From: Mucidula mucida
Taxonomy: Eukaryota > Basidiomycota > Agaricomycetes > Agaricales > Physalacriaceae
Direction of reading: 5' to 3'
Length of the DNA: 64,000 bases
NCBI GenBank assembly: GCA_015501055.1
Contig: JADNYV010000007.1
Span: forward strand, 496,001 to 560,000
In this document: one piece after another, positions 8,249-19,081 of the stretch
Numbering within the stretch: position 1 is the first letter of the stretch
How the letters are laid out: the number at the start of each line of letters is the position of its first letter
Notes under the pieces: generated by a model
Database searches by the model: none
What the model saw: only the letters and a program-made list of their open reading frames with translations
What the model was told of the DNA's origin: nothing
Position numbers and translations under genes: made by a program

Positions 8249-11200
8249 TCAAGACGGTCCCCAAAAAGTGACCGTATCCGCAAACCCATTCACATTCGCC
8301 CCAAACATAACAATCGGCTTCTGATCCACACTCAACTGATACGTCGTCCCAACCGTGTTCAGAGAGTATATGTAGACCTCCGATTTCGAGTCAACATCCA
8401 CAATCTCGTTCTGGCACGAATGGGTTTTCAGACATTCCTGTGAATAGCTGCGGAAGAAGCTGTAGATTCCGGCACCTGGACACACAGTTAAATCTGTTGT
8501 TTGTTTGTTAGATAAAGGAAGATTTTACCGAATACATGAATATGTTTCGATGAGGCAAAGCGGAGTCCCCAGCCGCTTGCACCATCGGGGTATGTGGGAT
8601 CATGGTAAGCCGGGTCGATTCCATACGGGAGAGGGACAGGCGGCGTTGGTTGATAGTATGCCTTCAAAGCATCATTAGTCTGACCGCGGATGCCATCGTC
8701 CAACTCACCGTCTCGGTTTGCACGTGTCCCACATAATGATTCTCGGCATGGAAGAAGTTATACTGGTACAACGAATGATGCTCAGCTAATACACCAAAGT
8801 CAACGAATCGTCACTTGGCGGTGCGTTGAGAGATACTTACAAGCTGCAATTAAATCAATCATCATACTTCCACTTTCTCAAGCGAAACTCTCACCTGTTC
8901 CGACTAGCCACACAGGTCCAGCAGATTCCGAAAGGAGTCCTCTAGCAGAGAACAGCGTAATCTGTGCTTCGCCAGCCCTGTCAAGATCGTGGTCGGCTAA
9001 CCAGATCCACGTTCCCTAAAAATCGCCAAAGTGCGTCAGGTACTGATCCTTTCTCGAATTCTGCATGTACCTCAAGATATGCAGTCGAACTCCATGTCAG
9101 ATGCATCGCTAAGAACGCTGCAGAGCATGTGAAATCGTCTGAGCCAGCCGCACAGTTGTCCGATTCCAGGTTGGATCCCGCGCCTAAATAAAACATTTCA
9201 TGGACTCATAACCATCGGCAGACCGAAGCTCTCACGTCCTCCCAATCTATCGCGACAATCAGATATAGTAAGCAAAGAGTCGAGAAACATACACAATGTG
9301 ACTATCCCACATTCCAGGTCCAGAGAGGTTGTCGCTGGGTCCTCTCACATTCCATTCCACTACGATTGCCCCCGGACCTGAAATTCAGGTCAGTAACATG
9401 ACTGATGTTGAAAGAATACCATACTTGGACCAACAGTCGAGAAAATCATATCCGTAATCTCTACTATGCCCGTTGAATGTTCCTCCCCGACTCTAATCAC
9501 GACGTGCGGATGTTTATGGTCCTGGAAGTGATGGCCACGACCCGCAAGCACAGACCACGCCTCTCCAACAATCCTAGCTCCCGCAGGAATGGTGACTGTC
9601 TTGGTAACAATGTATATTCCAGCATCGAAGAATATGATCTTTGACTGAGCGAACTGAAAGGACAGCATTAGCTCGGAAGCTAGAGAATACAAGAACGCCT
9701 CGCCTTCTCCATATCCGTTCAATCGCCTCGGTATCGTCGGTTTGGCCGTCGCCAACCGCTCCGTAATCCTTAACACTGACGAAGTCGTCCACAGAATGAT
9801 CTACATACTGTGGGTGGGTCCGACTGACCACCGCGCCATTAGAATCAAGAGTACTAGGCGGAAGCGACGGAGCTGAAAGGTCGCCTTGATAGAAACTCCC
9901 GGAAGGATTACTTCCCGCATATATGTTTCCTTGTGCCCATGAGCGAATAGTCTTCGTTCCCCCAGAAAGCACTTCAGTTCCATCTGCTGTGGCGACAGCG
10001 ACAGCCACATTGGATAGCCTGGCGTTGTGGATAACGAGAGACCCCGCAAGCTCTCCGGTACTTGGAGCTGAAGAGCGGATGAAGATTGGGGTATCGCACA
10101 CGACAGCATCCACAATGGTTTCAGAACCCACAGTCTAGAAGATACGTGAGCACGGAATAAAGACGCCTGGGGCTAACCATCACCTGTGTTGCACCAGTTC
10201 TCCCTCCCGTTGATAAATCGAAGCCAACCTTGGAATATCATTACGACGATGAACGAACGGAAAGAAGAGGCTATTGCTTACTGCACAATTGTTGATGTTT
10301 ATTCCTTGAAAAGTCCACCCTACAAGAAGGCTCGGCGTCGGACAATGATATACGAAGGAAGACCACTTACCCCAGTTCCATAAACCATAAAAAGCGGTCT
10401 GGGCATTGTTGATCGTTACGTTTCTTACTGTGAACCTATCGCGCGCTTGAGCATAAAAGGCGAAAGAGCCTCTTCAGAACACGTACTGCTGGTTGCCAGC
10501 CCAGATACCGAACTTTCCTGCAACGACGTTAGAAAGTCAAGACGGCACAGTGATGTACACACCTCCGTTAAACACCAAGTCCCCCATGAATCCGCCACTG
10601 TCAGGTGAGTAATAAGAATGCGAATCATTCTATATGGGTCAAACGTATTCCATTACCTTCCGTTTTCCATCCAAATGCCTTGATGAGCAGTACCCTTCTC
10701 CGAGGACATGTAGAAGACAATGTTCATCAACGACGTGCCTTGAGCTACTTGCCAATGTATCCCAGTTCCTGTATTTCCAGGGGGCACCTTGCGAACATCG
10801 ATCACGAAGTTTCTAACAGACCGGAAGCTAGGATCGTAGAATATCAACAAGATCCTCAGAGCGACGGCGTCCGTACATACAAGTTGTTTTGGTTGGTGTA
10901 CCATTGTCTGCCGCCTCCCCCTGGGATGTAAGGATCCGCGTCTTTTGAGAATAATGAATGAGCTGGAAGTAGTGCGAAGCTGTATGACTACCAATAACGG
11001 CCATGTCGGTGAATGATGAAGTAGCCGCAAGGTCGGGGGTTCTTGGGATCACCGATGAGCTGTGTGTAGTAGTAGGCAATTATGGCCTTGGATACACGTA
11101 CACCCTACAAAGAAAGAATCCTCAGTATGACTTCCAAGGTAGAAGTGTGTGTACCCTTTGGGAAAATAGACAATGGCTGGAGTGATGGTGGATGATCTGC

Positions 11201-11551
11201 AATCGCCTCCTCCACAGCGGTTTCCTGATGAAATGGCACGACTGAAGCATAACAAGTAAGATATCGACTCGTCGTTAGCACAGCGGGACTTGCTTGATAG
11301 CTTCGGTGTCGTCGGTAACGCCATCGCCCTTGGCCCCGAAGTCCTTGACGTTCCGGAAGACTTGGTAGGTGGATCAGCGTTGAAGGGAGACGCGCCCTGG
11401 TGCTTGATGGCTTCCATCCAAAAGACATCACTGGAGTCCATAGCGTCTGATTCACTGACAGATCCTTGGTTGAGCTTTGATGACACGCGGCCCACGCCTA
11501 CAAAGCCAGAGAGAGTGAGCAGAACCTCAAGGATAGGAGCAGGGCCTTCAT
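8249..11551 (-). CDS. Secreted GH55 exo-beta-1,3-glucanase (5' part contains apparent frame breaks)
   Basis: A many-exon gene for a two-domain right-handed beta-helix glucanase. The first helix domain starts near FWMEAIKHQG and VFRNVKDFGAKGDGVTDD; the second at VSVKDYGAVGDGQTDD, the duplicated pectate-lyase-like signature of GH55. Other GH55 blocks are IFFDAGIYIVTKT, RIVGEAWSV, WIWLADHDLD, SEHHSLYQYNF and GAGIYSFFRSYSQ. GH55 enzymes release glucose or short oligomers from beta-1,3-glucan by inversion and act outside the cell. Exons from 11030 to 8249 are all in phase. The first 500 bp need single-base corrections at about 11525, 11369, 11097 and the C run 11035-11039; the first also disrupts the signal peptide (MKALLLSL then a shifted hydrophobic run). 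The gene also has a GC-AG intron (11242-11293) and a 3-nt exon (8841-8843). Either assembly errors or a young pseudogene. Confidence 0.88.
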
Positions 11552-11595
11552 CGTGGCGGGGGATCCGTGCAGACGGAGGTCGGATTCATGACAGG

Positions 11596-11602
11596 TTTTA
11601 TA
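11596..11602 (-). promoter_or_regulatory. TATA box for the GH55 gene
   Basis: TATAAAA on the minus strand, 45 bp upstream of the ATG at 11551. Position and perfect consensus support transcription of the glucanase from here and support that start codon. Confidence 0.6.
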
Positions 11603-11938
11603 CTACCCCGTCTTCTTGAAGTAAACACTCACAATATCAATTGAGAAGCAGCAGAAGACAAGAAATCCGCGGGTACGTCTAGGTACGTCTCCGGCCACGA
11701 CGCGATTCGGCTCCGCTAGCTCACTCTGAATATCTTCTAAGCTGGGGCGTAATTCAGGCTTCTGTCAAATTTGAGACTGCCAGTCATTATGTGGCAGAAC
11801 GGCGTACGACGCAGAGTCGGCGCGAAATATCCTTAGTTGACTACGTCGTGGTCAAGAACAACGCTTATACTAATCGGGCCGATATTCCGAGAACACAGAT
11901 TGAACGAAACCCTAACCCCAAGCTCAACTATAACCATC

Positions 11939-12866
11939 ATGGATCCGTTCGAGGTCAGAATGCAGTTTTTAAATCTGTTGAGGCGTTTAAACGCGTAAGT
12001 ATCTGTTCACTACTCGTTCCTCCATTCTCAACATCGCTCAATTCAGCACCCAACAGTCAATCCAGAAAGTGGTTGCATTCGCGGTGAAAAACTTCAAACC
12101 GTGTGGTGAAGACCTCTGGGATTGTATTGTAGAGGAATGTCAGAAGGTATGCTCCCTTTGGGTTCAAAATCATTGACATTCTATATATCTATTAACAGGG
12201 TTCAATAAACTCTAGGATCAATATTCTCTACTGTCTTGATTCCTTATGCGAAATGTCACTTCTTGTGAAATCGCATTCAAACACGACGGCACACCCTTCT
12301 GGCAACAACCAATATCTCGACTTTGTCGCTCGTGATATTGGCAAAATAGTCGAGAACGTTGTTCCTCCAGGCAGAGAAGGTCTGCCAAATCTTGTCAGCA
12401 CTCGACAGGTTTGGCGTCTATGCTCGTGTGCTCTTCTAGTCTGACTAGGATACAGATTCTGGAAAGCTGGAAAGCTAAGCGAACGATAGACCCAGAAGTT
12501 ATTGACCAGATCCTTGCCCTGTTGAGCACTCGCAAGCAGCAGCGGAACGACAAGGAAAAGGAAAAAGACAAGGATCCGAGTCGCAAACGGTCAGCGCACC
12601 TGCCACGACACGAGATCTTTAAACGTATTGAAGAGGATCGTGAACGCCACAAGCGGTTACGAGAACGCCGCTGGGTGCAGCCAATATCGTATAACGTGCC
12701 GGCGTCTCAGCAGCTGTTGACGTTTATGCCCTTTACCGAGAGGGGTGACGGGGAATTCGAACTGAGCATTGACGTCGAGTTTGACAACGAGTGGGAGGCT
12801 ACTAGCGACTGGAACGAGGACGATGAGGAGGCCTGTGCGGAGGAGAATGCGCTTTGTTTTGCATGA
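11939..12866 (+). CDS. CTK3: CTD kinase subunit gamma, CID-domain protein (Ctk3/Lsg1 type)
   Basis: Four exons (11939-11994, 12047-12146, 12199-12408, 12456-12866) give 258 residues. The N-terminus MDPFEVRMQFLNLLRRLNA and the following QSIQKVVAFAVKNF ... GEDLWDCIVEECQ ... SINSRINILYCLDSLCEMS form the CID-like helical domain characteristic of the gamma subunit of CTD kinase I. The C-terminal third has ILESWKAKRTIDPEVIDQILALL, a charged helix, then an acidic tail. CTDK-I (Ctk1-Ctk2-Ctk3) phosphorylates Ser2 of the RNA polymerase II CTD during elongation in the nucleus. Length matches fungal Ctk3 (250-300 aa). The last intron uses the gatacag acceptor at 12455; using the earlier tag would shift the frame. 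Confidence 0.88.
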
Positions 12867-13030
12867 GATTACTATTTATTTACTGTATCCATATTTTGCC
12901 AAAATTTGAAGTCACGCCGACTTCCGAGATGGCCCAGAGTCCGATCGACCGAGCTCTTGGATTCATACCGTGACGGTCTGCTTAACTGCAGGACCAGCTA
13001 CCCCCACGACGACCCCAGGCCTGTTGTTCG

Positions 13031-16000
13031 ATGCACAGACACCGTCATGCGATAACCGACGTTTGTCGGAAATGCGCCCATGCAAGATGCTCCTCAACAG
13101 CTGCAAAGATGAAGGTGCGCCAACAAGTCATTGCGACAACTTGTTTTTCTGAGTGATATCAGCCTATATCGGATTCCATGGATGCCCCATACCAGCCGCC
13201 GCTAAGACCAACCAACTGGGCGCGCACGGCACCAGTTCGATCTGCTGCTCCGTTGCCCTCCCGCAGACCCACACCAGTACCCTCAGGAAGTGGTACACAA
13301 CCCAGGCCTTCTGCGGTCCCAAATCTTCCTCGTGCTGCTCCGCGTCGCGCTCCAGCCTCTGGCATACCCGACCTGTATCCGCCCTCACCAGCCTCCTCTG
13401 CAGCACTCACAGCAGATGTCAGTAAATGGAAAAGGCCTTCTGTTCCTTCTTCTCTTCTTTCGTCAAATCCAGACAAATGGAAAGTAGCGAAAGAAATACA
13501 TCCCATACACCGGACCCTTCCTCCGCACCAAACCCAAAGTCAAGACCGGTCACAACCTCCACACTTGAATCAGTCTTCAGACCCTCGGTCCTGGACAGCT
13601 CGTATCGATCCTATGCCTGCTTCGTTGTCCGACTCCCAACCACCAGCACAAGCGGCCCCAAAAGTCAACGCGTCTTCCTCTTCTACCACAGTTGACCCAG
13701 CTCGGGGACTGGCGCCTCATCAGGTCATCACCGCAATGCCGCAAAAGCAGGAGCCCGAGCTCATGCCTGCCAATATCGACAATCTAGAAAATGTTCGAGC
13801 ACCTAGGAAATACATACCCACCAGGCCGAGGACGCGTTTAGACAAGCCGCAGACAACTACTGATTCAGATTCGGAATCTTTCGACTTCTCAGCAGATGTG
13901 GATGACATGTCCGAGACCAAGGGCGCAGAAAAAAGATGCGAAATACAGACATCTAGACGATTACAAGGGGACGAGACTCAGGCATCTGCACGATCCTCAG
14001 CAGAATGACACGCCCTACAAACGCACCCAAACACCTCAGGCTCCCGTAATCAGGAAGAGGCGTGCTTACAAGTCTTTGGCTGAGAAGCGCATCATTCCCG
14101 ATGTCTACATTCCGAGTGTCGTATCCGTTGGGGCGTTAGCACAATTACTTGGAGTTCGATTAGGTTTGTTTCTCAGAAGTACAATGTTATCAGCTCATAT
14201 TTTCTTTTAGCGCCGTTGCAACGTGCTATGCGACGTGCTGGGATGGAAGAGGAAATGGCTTATGACCATGTTCTCACTGCCGACTATGCTGCGCTCCTTG
14301 CAGAAGAGTTCAATCAGAATCCTATCATCGACGACGAACTGGCGTTCAATCTGTACGTGCGACCACCTCATCCTGATCCCGCTTCTCTTCCTACTCGTCC
14401 GCCTGTCGTTACAATCATGGGTCACGTCGATCATGGAAAGACCACCCTCCTCGACACGCTTCGTTCCACTGCAGTCGCAAAGGGTGAAGCCGGTGGTATC
14501 ACTCAACACATCGGTGCCTTCTCTGTTCCAGTACCTGGGACGACAGACGGCTCAATCACCTTCCTCGACACTCCGGGACACGCTGCTTTCTCTGCCATGC
14601 GCGCTCGTGGCGCTAGCGTTACTGATATCATCGTCCTGGTTGTCGCTGCAGATGACGGTATCATGCCCCAAACACGCGAAGTCATCGAGCTGATCAAGAA
14701 GGACCGCGGAAAAGTTTCAGTCGTCGTCGCTATCAATAAGGTAGACAAACCAGCTGCCAATGTTGACGCTTGCAAGAGAAGTCTTTTGGCGGAGGGCATT
14801 GAACTAGAGGATTTTGGAGGTGACATTCCGTCAGTTGAGGTATCTGGGCTTACTGGACATAACTTGCCGACACTTGTGGAAACACTATCTGCCATGGCTG
14901 AGATGCAGGACATTCGCGCTGAGAAGGACGGTGATGTAAACGGTTATGTTCTCGAGTCGAGGGTCACCAAGGGCTTGGGGTAGGTCTTGTTCATTCTAAA
15001 CACGAGCCGCCTAATTCTTGTGTAGTACTGTTGCAACCGTCTTGGTCCTACGCGGATCTCTCAAGGCCGGTGATCACCTTCTCGCGGGCCTGAGTCAAGC
15101 TAAAGTTCGCAACATGACTGACTCGGCCGGGAAACCTGTCAAAGTCGCTTCTCCGGGCATGGCCGTTACAGTTTCTGGATGGAAAACAGTCCCGTCTGCA
15201 GGTGATGAGGTTTTGCAAGGCAAGGAAAGCGATATCAAGAAAGCGCTTCATAACCGGACCAGACGGGCTGAGCTCGAGGCGTCGTTAAAAGACGTAGATG
15301 CTATTAACAAAGCCAGAAAGGAAGAGAGGGAGCGACGAGAGGCGGAAGATGAGGAGGAGGAGATTGCTGTTGCGGCCCGATGGGCTGAGGAGCACAAGGG
15401 CCCGCAGATGGTCAAACTACTGATCAAGGCAGATGTTAGTGGGAGTGCTGAAGCTGTCGCCGGCGCGATTCACGGCATTGGTAACGATCTTGTAAAGTCC
15501 CAGGTCATATCTTCTGCTGTGGGAGATGTGTCAGAGTCGGACATCATGACCGCCAAAGCCGCTGGAGGTAAGCCATAACCTTACTTTAAGTGTGGGGGAA
15601 GTAGGTTTACGCTTCTTGTAGCTGGTATCGCTGCGTTCTCCGTCAAGGTTTCAAAGTCTATGGAAATACTGGCGAATCAGAACAACGTCAAAATCTTCTC
15701 GTCTACGATCATCTATCGCCTTGTCGAAAATGTCACGGACCGCGTCATAGAGTTCTTGCCGAAAATTGTCAACACTAGGGTGACTGGTGAGGCGACGGTC
15801 TTGCAGGTCTTCGAGATCACCCTGAAGGGCGGCACAACAAAGAAGGTCGCTGGCTCGCGTGTCACAAACGGTATAATGGAGAAAGGCAAGCCAGTCAAGG
15901 TGCTGAGAAACGGCGAAGTTATTCATACAGGTCCGTTCTCATATCACATATCCTACATCATGGCTAACTTCACATGACTTTAGGGTCTATGGACACTATG

Positions 16001-16135
16001 CGCATAGTCAAAAAGGATGTCACCGAAATCCGCAAGGGCACCGAATGCGGTCTCAGCTTGGAGAACTACTCCGACCTTCAAGCTGGCGATGTAATCCAAA
16101 TCGTCGAGCTTACAGAGCTGCCTGGTGAAATATGA
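13031..16135 (+). CDS. IFM1: Mitochondrial translation initiation factor IF-2
   Basis: Six exons (13031-13114, 13163-14163, 14211-14979, 15026-15567, 15622-15930, 15984-16135). Exon 1 encodes a basic, acid-free presequence (MHRHRHAITDVCRKCAHARC) expected of a mitochondrial precursor. A long Ser/Pro-rich linker follows. The GTPase domain has G1 GHVDHGKTT, G2 GGITQHIG, G3 DTPGH and G4 NKVD, then domain II, the helical domain III and a C-terminal beta-barrel (SRVTNGIMEKGKPVKVLRNGEVI). IF-2 brings initiator fMet-tRNA to the mitochondrial small subunit. The frame changes once inside exon 2, between 13842 and 13930; the simplest cause is one extra A in the run at about 13928-13933, since removing it gives a continuous charged segment. 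A small intron there is the alternative. Corrected length is about 951 residues. Confidence 0.92.
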
Positions 16136-16193
16136 ATTTATAATGTCTTTAGATTACCTAGTATAGACCGCTAGTATTATTTTGTCACCTCTC

Positions 16194-16210
16194 GCAGCAG
16201 CAGCAGCAGC
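16194..16210. repeat. (GCA)n microsatellite
   Basis: About six GCA triplets directly abut the minus-strand stop codon of the CHORD protein gene. A simple repeat in its 3' UTR. Confidence 0.8.
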
Positions 16211-16211
16211 C

Positions 16212-17655
16212 TCAAGTCCTGGTCTTGTTCGTTTCATCCAAAACAACCTCTTTTGCGCCGATGGTCCCAGTACGCCCGCCGACCCCAAAAGTAACAGCAT
16301 AGTTGCCAATAGTCTTGAGATCCTTTTTTTCAAGCACCGGCCAGCTGCGGCCGTCCTTCTTGTGGAGATGAAGCTCAACCTAGGATATGCATGCTTAAGA
16401 ATCTGACTCGTTTACGATCTAGATCTGGGGGGAACGGACCTTGGTGCCCATGATCTGGAAGCTTGAAGCGGCGGGGTCAATGGGACCGACGAGATCGAGG
16501 GTACGAGTAAATCTTTTCGTGTCTTGAAAAAGTATGTCGAGGTCCACCTACGCCACGCTTCACGTTAGCTCAAGGTTGCGTCAGTCTTGTGGCGTGGACA
16601 AACTTTTTCGTCCTCGATGGTAATAGTGGTCTGCTCTTTATCCGTTTTCTTGGCGTACACAGACACGTGAACTTTGTCTATGGTCTGATAATGCTCAATG
16701 CGACACTCGGTCAGAGTCTAATAAGAACGTAAGAGGACGACACGCGTAAGAGGATCATGGCAAATAACTCAACTGGCGTTGAGGGTGCTTTAACAGCGAA
16801 GAGATGTCGTCCGGTCTTGCACCCCTCAATCTTGAGAAACTCATCGAATTCGAGAACGCGACGTTTGCAGCAGAGGTACCCCTAGAACGATTGAGGAAAC
16901 GCCACGGAAGAACGGAGCTAATGTATATACCTTGCTTCCTTCCCTAAATATCGGCTATGACCAAGTCAGCCAACGCGTAGCGCCCTCGATGGAAGTGGAA
17001 ACTTACAGGTGCAGGATGATACGTGCACACCGTTCCGGGGCCATCGCCATGTCGATTAACTTGATCGCTAATAAACGCAACGCCACAACCCTTTCTGAGG
17101 CAGGTTTTTCCGGGGAGGACAGATATTGTGATATCGTCTTCTTCTTCTACGATTGGCGCTGGCTCCGGAGCCGAGGATGATGCGACCTGCGAGGCGTTGG
17201 ACGCGGCTGTTTCTGGTTTTGGCGGCGCCCCAGAAGTGTACACTTCCTTGCCATCTTCGGCCGTGGACATTGTAAGGTTATTGGGGTTGGTGGGTGCCTT
17301 GGATGAGGCGTCAACTTTTGGCTTATCGCTCGTGTGCCGCTCAGTCTTCATGCATCCCTAGGTAAGTAGAGGTGTGGTCAGACCGCGTTTACAAGAAGGC
17401 TCAAGAATGAGGAGGATTTACCGGAATCTTCATGAATTCATCAAACTCGAGCACTGGTTTGTTTACATCGGAGCAGCAAGACCAGGACTTGAGTCCTTCA
17501 TGAAAAACCTGTCCGCGTTAACAGCTGAACATCTACATCGACGCAGGATCAATCAATCAAGGCCAGCTCACCGGTGCACCAGAATGAAATATACACGCCT
17601 CTTCGCTGCCATCTTCGTACTCTTTGCCACAGCCTTTGCGGGAACAGAGAGGCAT
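16212..17655 (-). CDS. CHORD-CS domain protein (CHORDC1/morgana/CHP type Hsp90 cochaperone)
   Basis: Eight exons (17655-17572, 17508-17422, 17357-17007, 16954-16931, 16881-16774, 16717-16604, 16547-16440, 16379-16212) all join in phase to 347 residues. CHORD1 is at the N-terminus (CSRKGCGKEYE ... [20 protein letters not shown] ... FDEFMKI), CHORD2 at about residues 150-215 (CLRKGCG ... TVCTYHPAPPIFREGSKGYL ... FDEFLKIEGC), each with its full Cys/His zinc set. A CS domain follows (HYQTIDKVHVSVYAKK ... HLHKKDGRSWPVLEK). The arrangement CHORD-CHORD-CS is that of metazoan CHP/morgana; plants split it into Rar1 and Sgt1. These proteins bind Hsp90 and help client maturation. A 24-nt exon (16954-16931) encodes PIFREGSK and is needed to complete CHORD2. 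Confidence 0.95.
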
Positions 17656-19081
17656 GGTCAGCGTTAATCCTAACTGAGAGTATGATTCAAAAGTCGATGG
17701 TGATAGCAAGTGCAAGTTCTCGAAAATTCGGTTATGTAAGCAGCTCCCTTGAAGAAATTACGCGTCGCGTCAACTTGAACTACGAAACACGATTACAGCG
17801 CGTGCAGAGAAACTACGAATTGCAAATCCACTCATATAAAACAGGTTTCTCGTTCGTATATGGGAGGCTTTAGACCTCAATAAGTTCACGCTTCAAACCC
17901 CAAATCGCGCCCAACGCGTAGAGAAGACACACAGGACGAAGCTCTGCCCTTCCACGCCAGTCGGGATCACCAAAACAAGATGACTTGGCGTGTAGAAGTT
18001 CATGTGGAAGGCCAATCCCACACTGTAATAAATGACTGTAACGATCAAGCAGGAGACTAGCTGTTTACGATACGCAAGTCGTCCCACTTTGTAAACCATT
18101 GAGATGAAGAGGATCTGACTAGCGTGGCGTTTCCGTGCTGGAAATTAAAGTTATCGGTGCCACACGGACCCCCGCACCTTCGGATATGGATGCCCCGCGA
18201 TGGATGGGGCTCGTAGTCAACACGAGTATTAACACTGCCGTCCACAACCCACCCATCGTTGTCGAGATTAAGCGATGGAAGTCCTTCGTCTAGTTTCGAC
18301 TCCGCGGCCATCCTCGAATGAAAGGACTTGGGAGAACGGTGCCGTATCCAGACGGTTGGCGCTGAGAACGATTAAAGACGCGTTTGATGGCATTACTCCC
18401 GTAGGTGGTCGTGCTGGTCGAAGGACTTCGCGCTCTAAACATATGTTCTCACTGTCGCGGGTAATAACCTCAACAGCCGGTAGAAGTACATGTTCATGTC
18501 AATGACAACAACAGCTTATACATACCCAGGGGACTGATTGCAAGCCCGAGTGCTTCCCCAGAGCTCACAGCTTTGTCGTCCTGAGTTTACTCGGCGGCTG
18601 TGTCGTAAGATTTCCCATATGATCAGTTCAACGAAATTTATCTGTATGTTCAAAACACGTTGATAACGTAGTCCTGTAGAAATTCATGTCTCGAAGACGT
18701 CCAGAACACAGTTGTTAGCTCACGGAAAATAAAGCCGCATGGTAGAAAACTCCGTGTCTACCGAGTGCCCGTCGGATGCCCACAAACCTGACCGCGCCGT
18801 CACGAAATGATTCAATCAAAATTCATGAGACTTTCCTCCGTCGACGTTGCGTATAACGAAAGAGTCCGAAATATCTGTATTCATTCCCCACCTTCCCCTC
18901 GTACCCTTATCTCTGAGACGAAAGGTGTCCACCTGAGGACCTCATGTTTTTTGACAAGAGTCATACTTAGATTAGATTAGGGCGTCGTCTGAGACGGACT
19001 TATGGTAATTATATCTTGAGGTAGTGTTAACTGCAACCAAATCGTGAATGACGAGTACCTTAGTGAACACGATACGTGTTT
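17656..19081. other. Gene-poor region; two overlapping minus-strand frames of doubtful coding value
   Basis: No complete gene was assembled. On the minus strand, 18311-18057 is an 84-codon frame (starts MAAESKLDEGLPSLN, ends in WFTKWDDLRIVNS), and an overlapping frame 18099-17893 encodes two hydrophobic segments (LVSCLIVTVIYYSVGLAF and HLVLVIPTG). The hydrophobic pair recalls the end of basidiomycete multi-pass membrane proteins, so this may be a gene relic or an unresolved spliced gene. From 18540 to 19080 nothing was recognised. Confidence 0.3.

Noticed and set aside
8844..8846. Treating the GH55 3-nt exon as part of one long intron
   Set aside because: Not fully excluded, but two introns of 51 and 55 nt with consensus sites fit this genome better than one of 109 nt. 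Kept as a finding rather than as certainty.
14503..14913. Minus-strand 136-codon frame
   Set aside because: It overlaps the GTPase core of mitochondrial IF-2, whose motifs are unambiguous on the plus strand.
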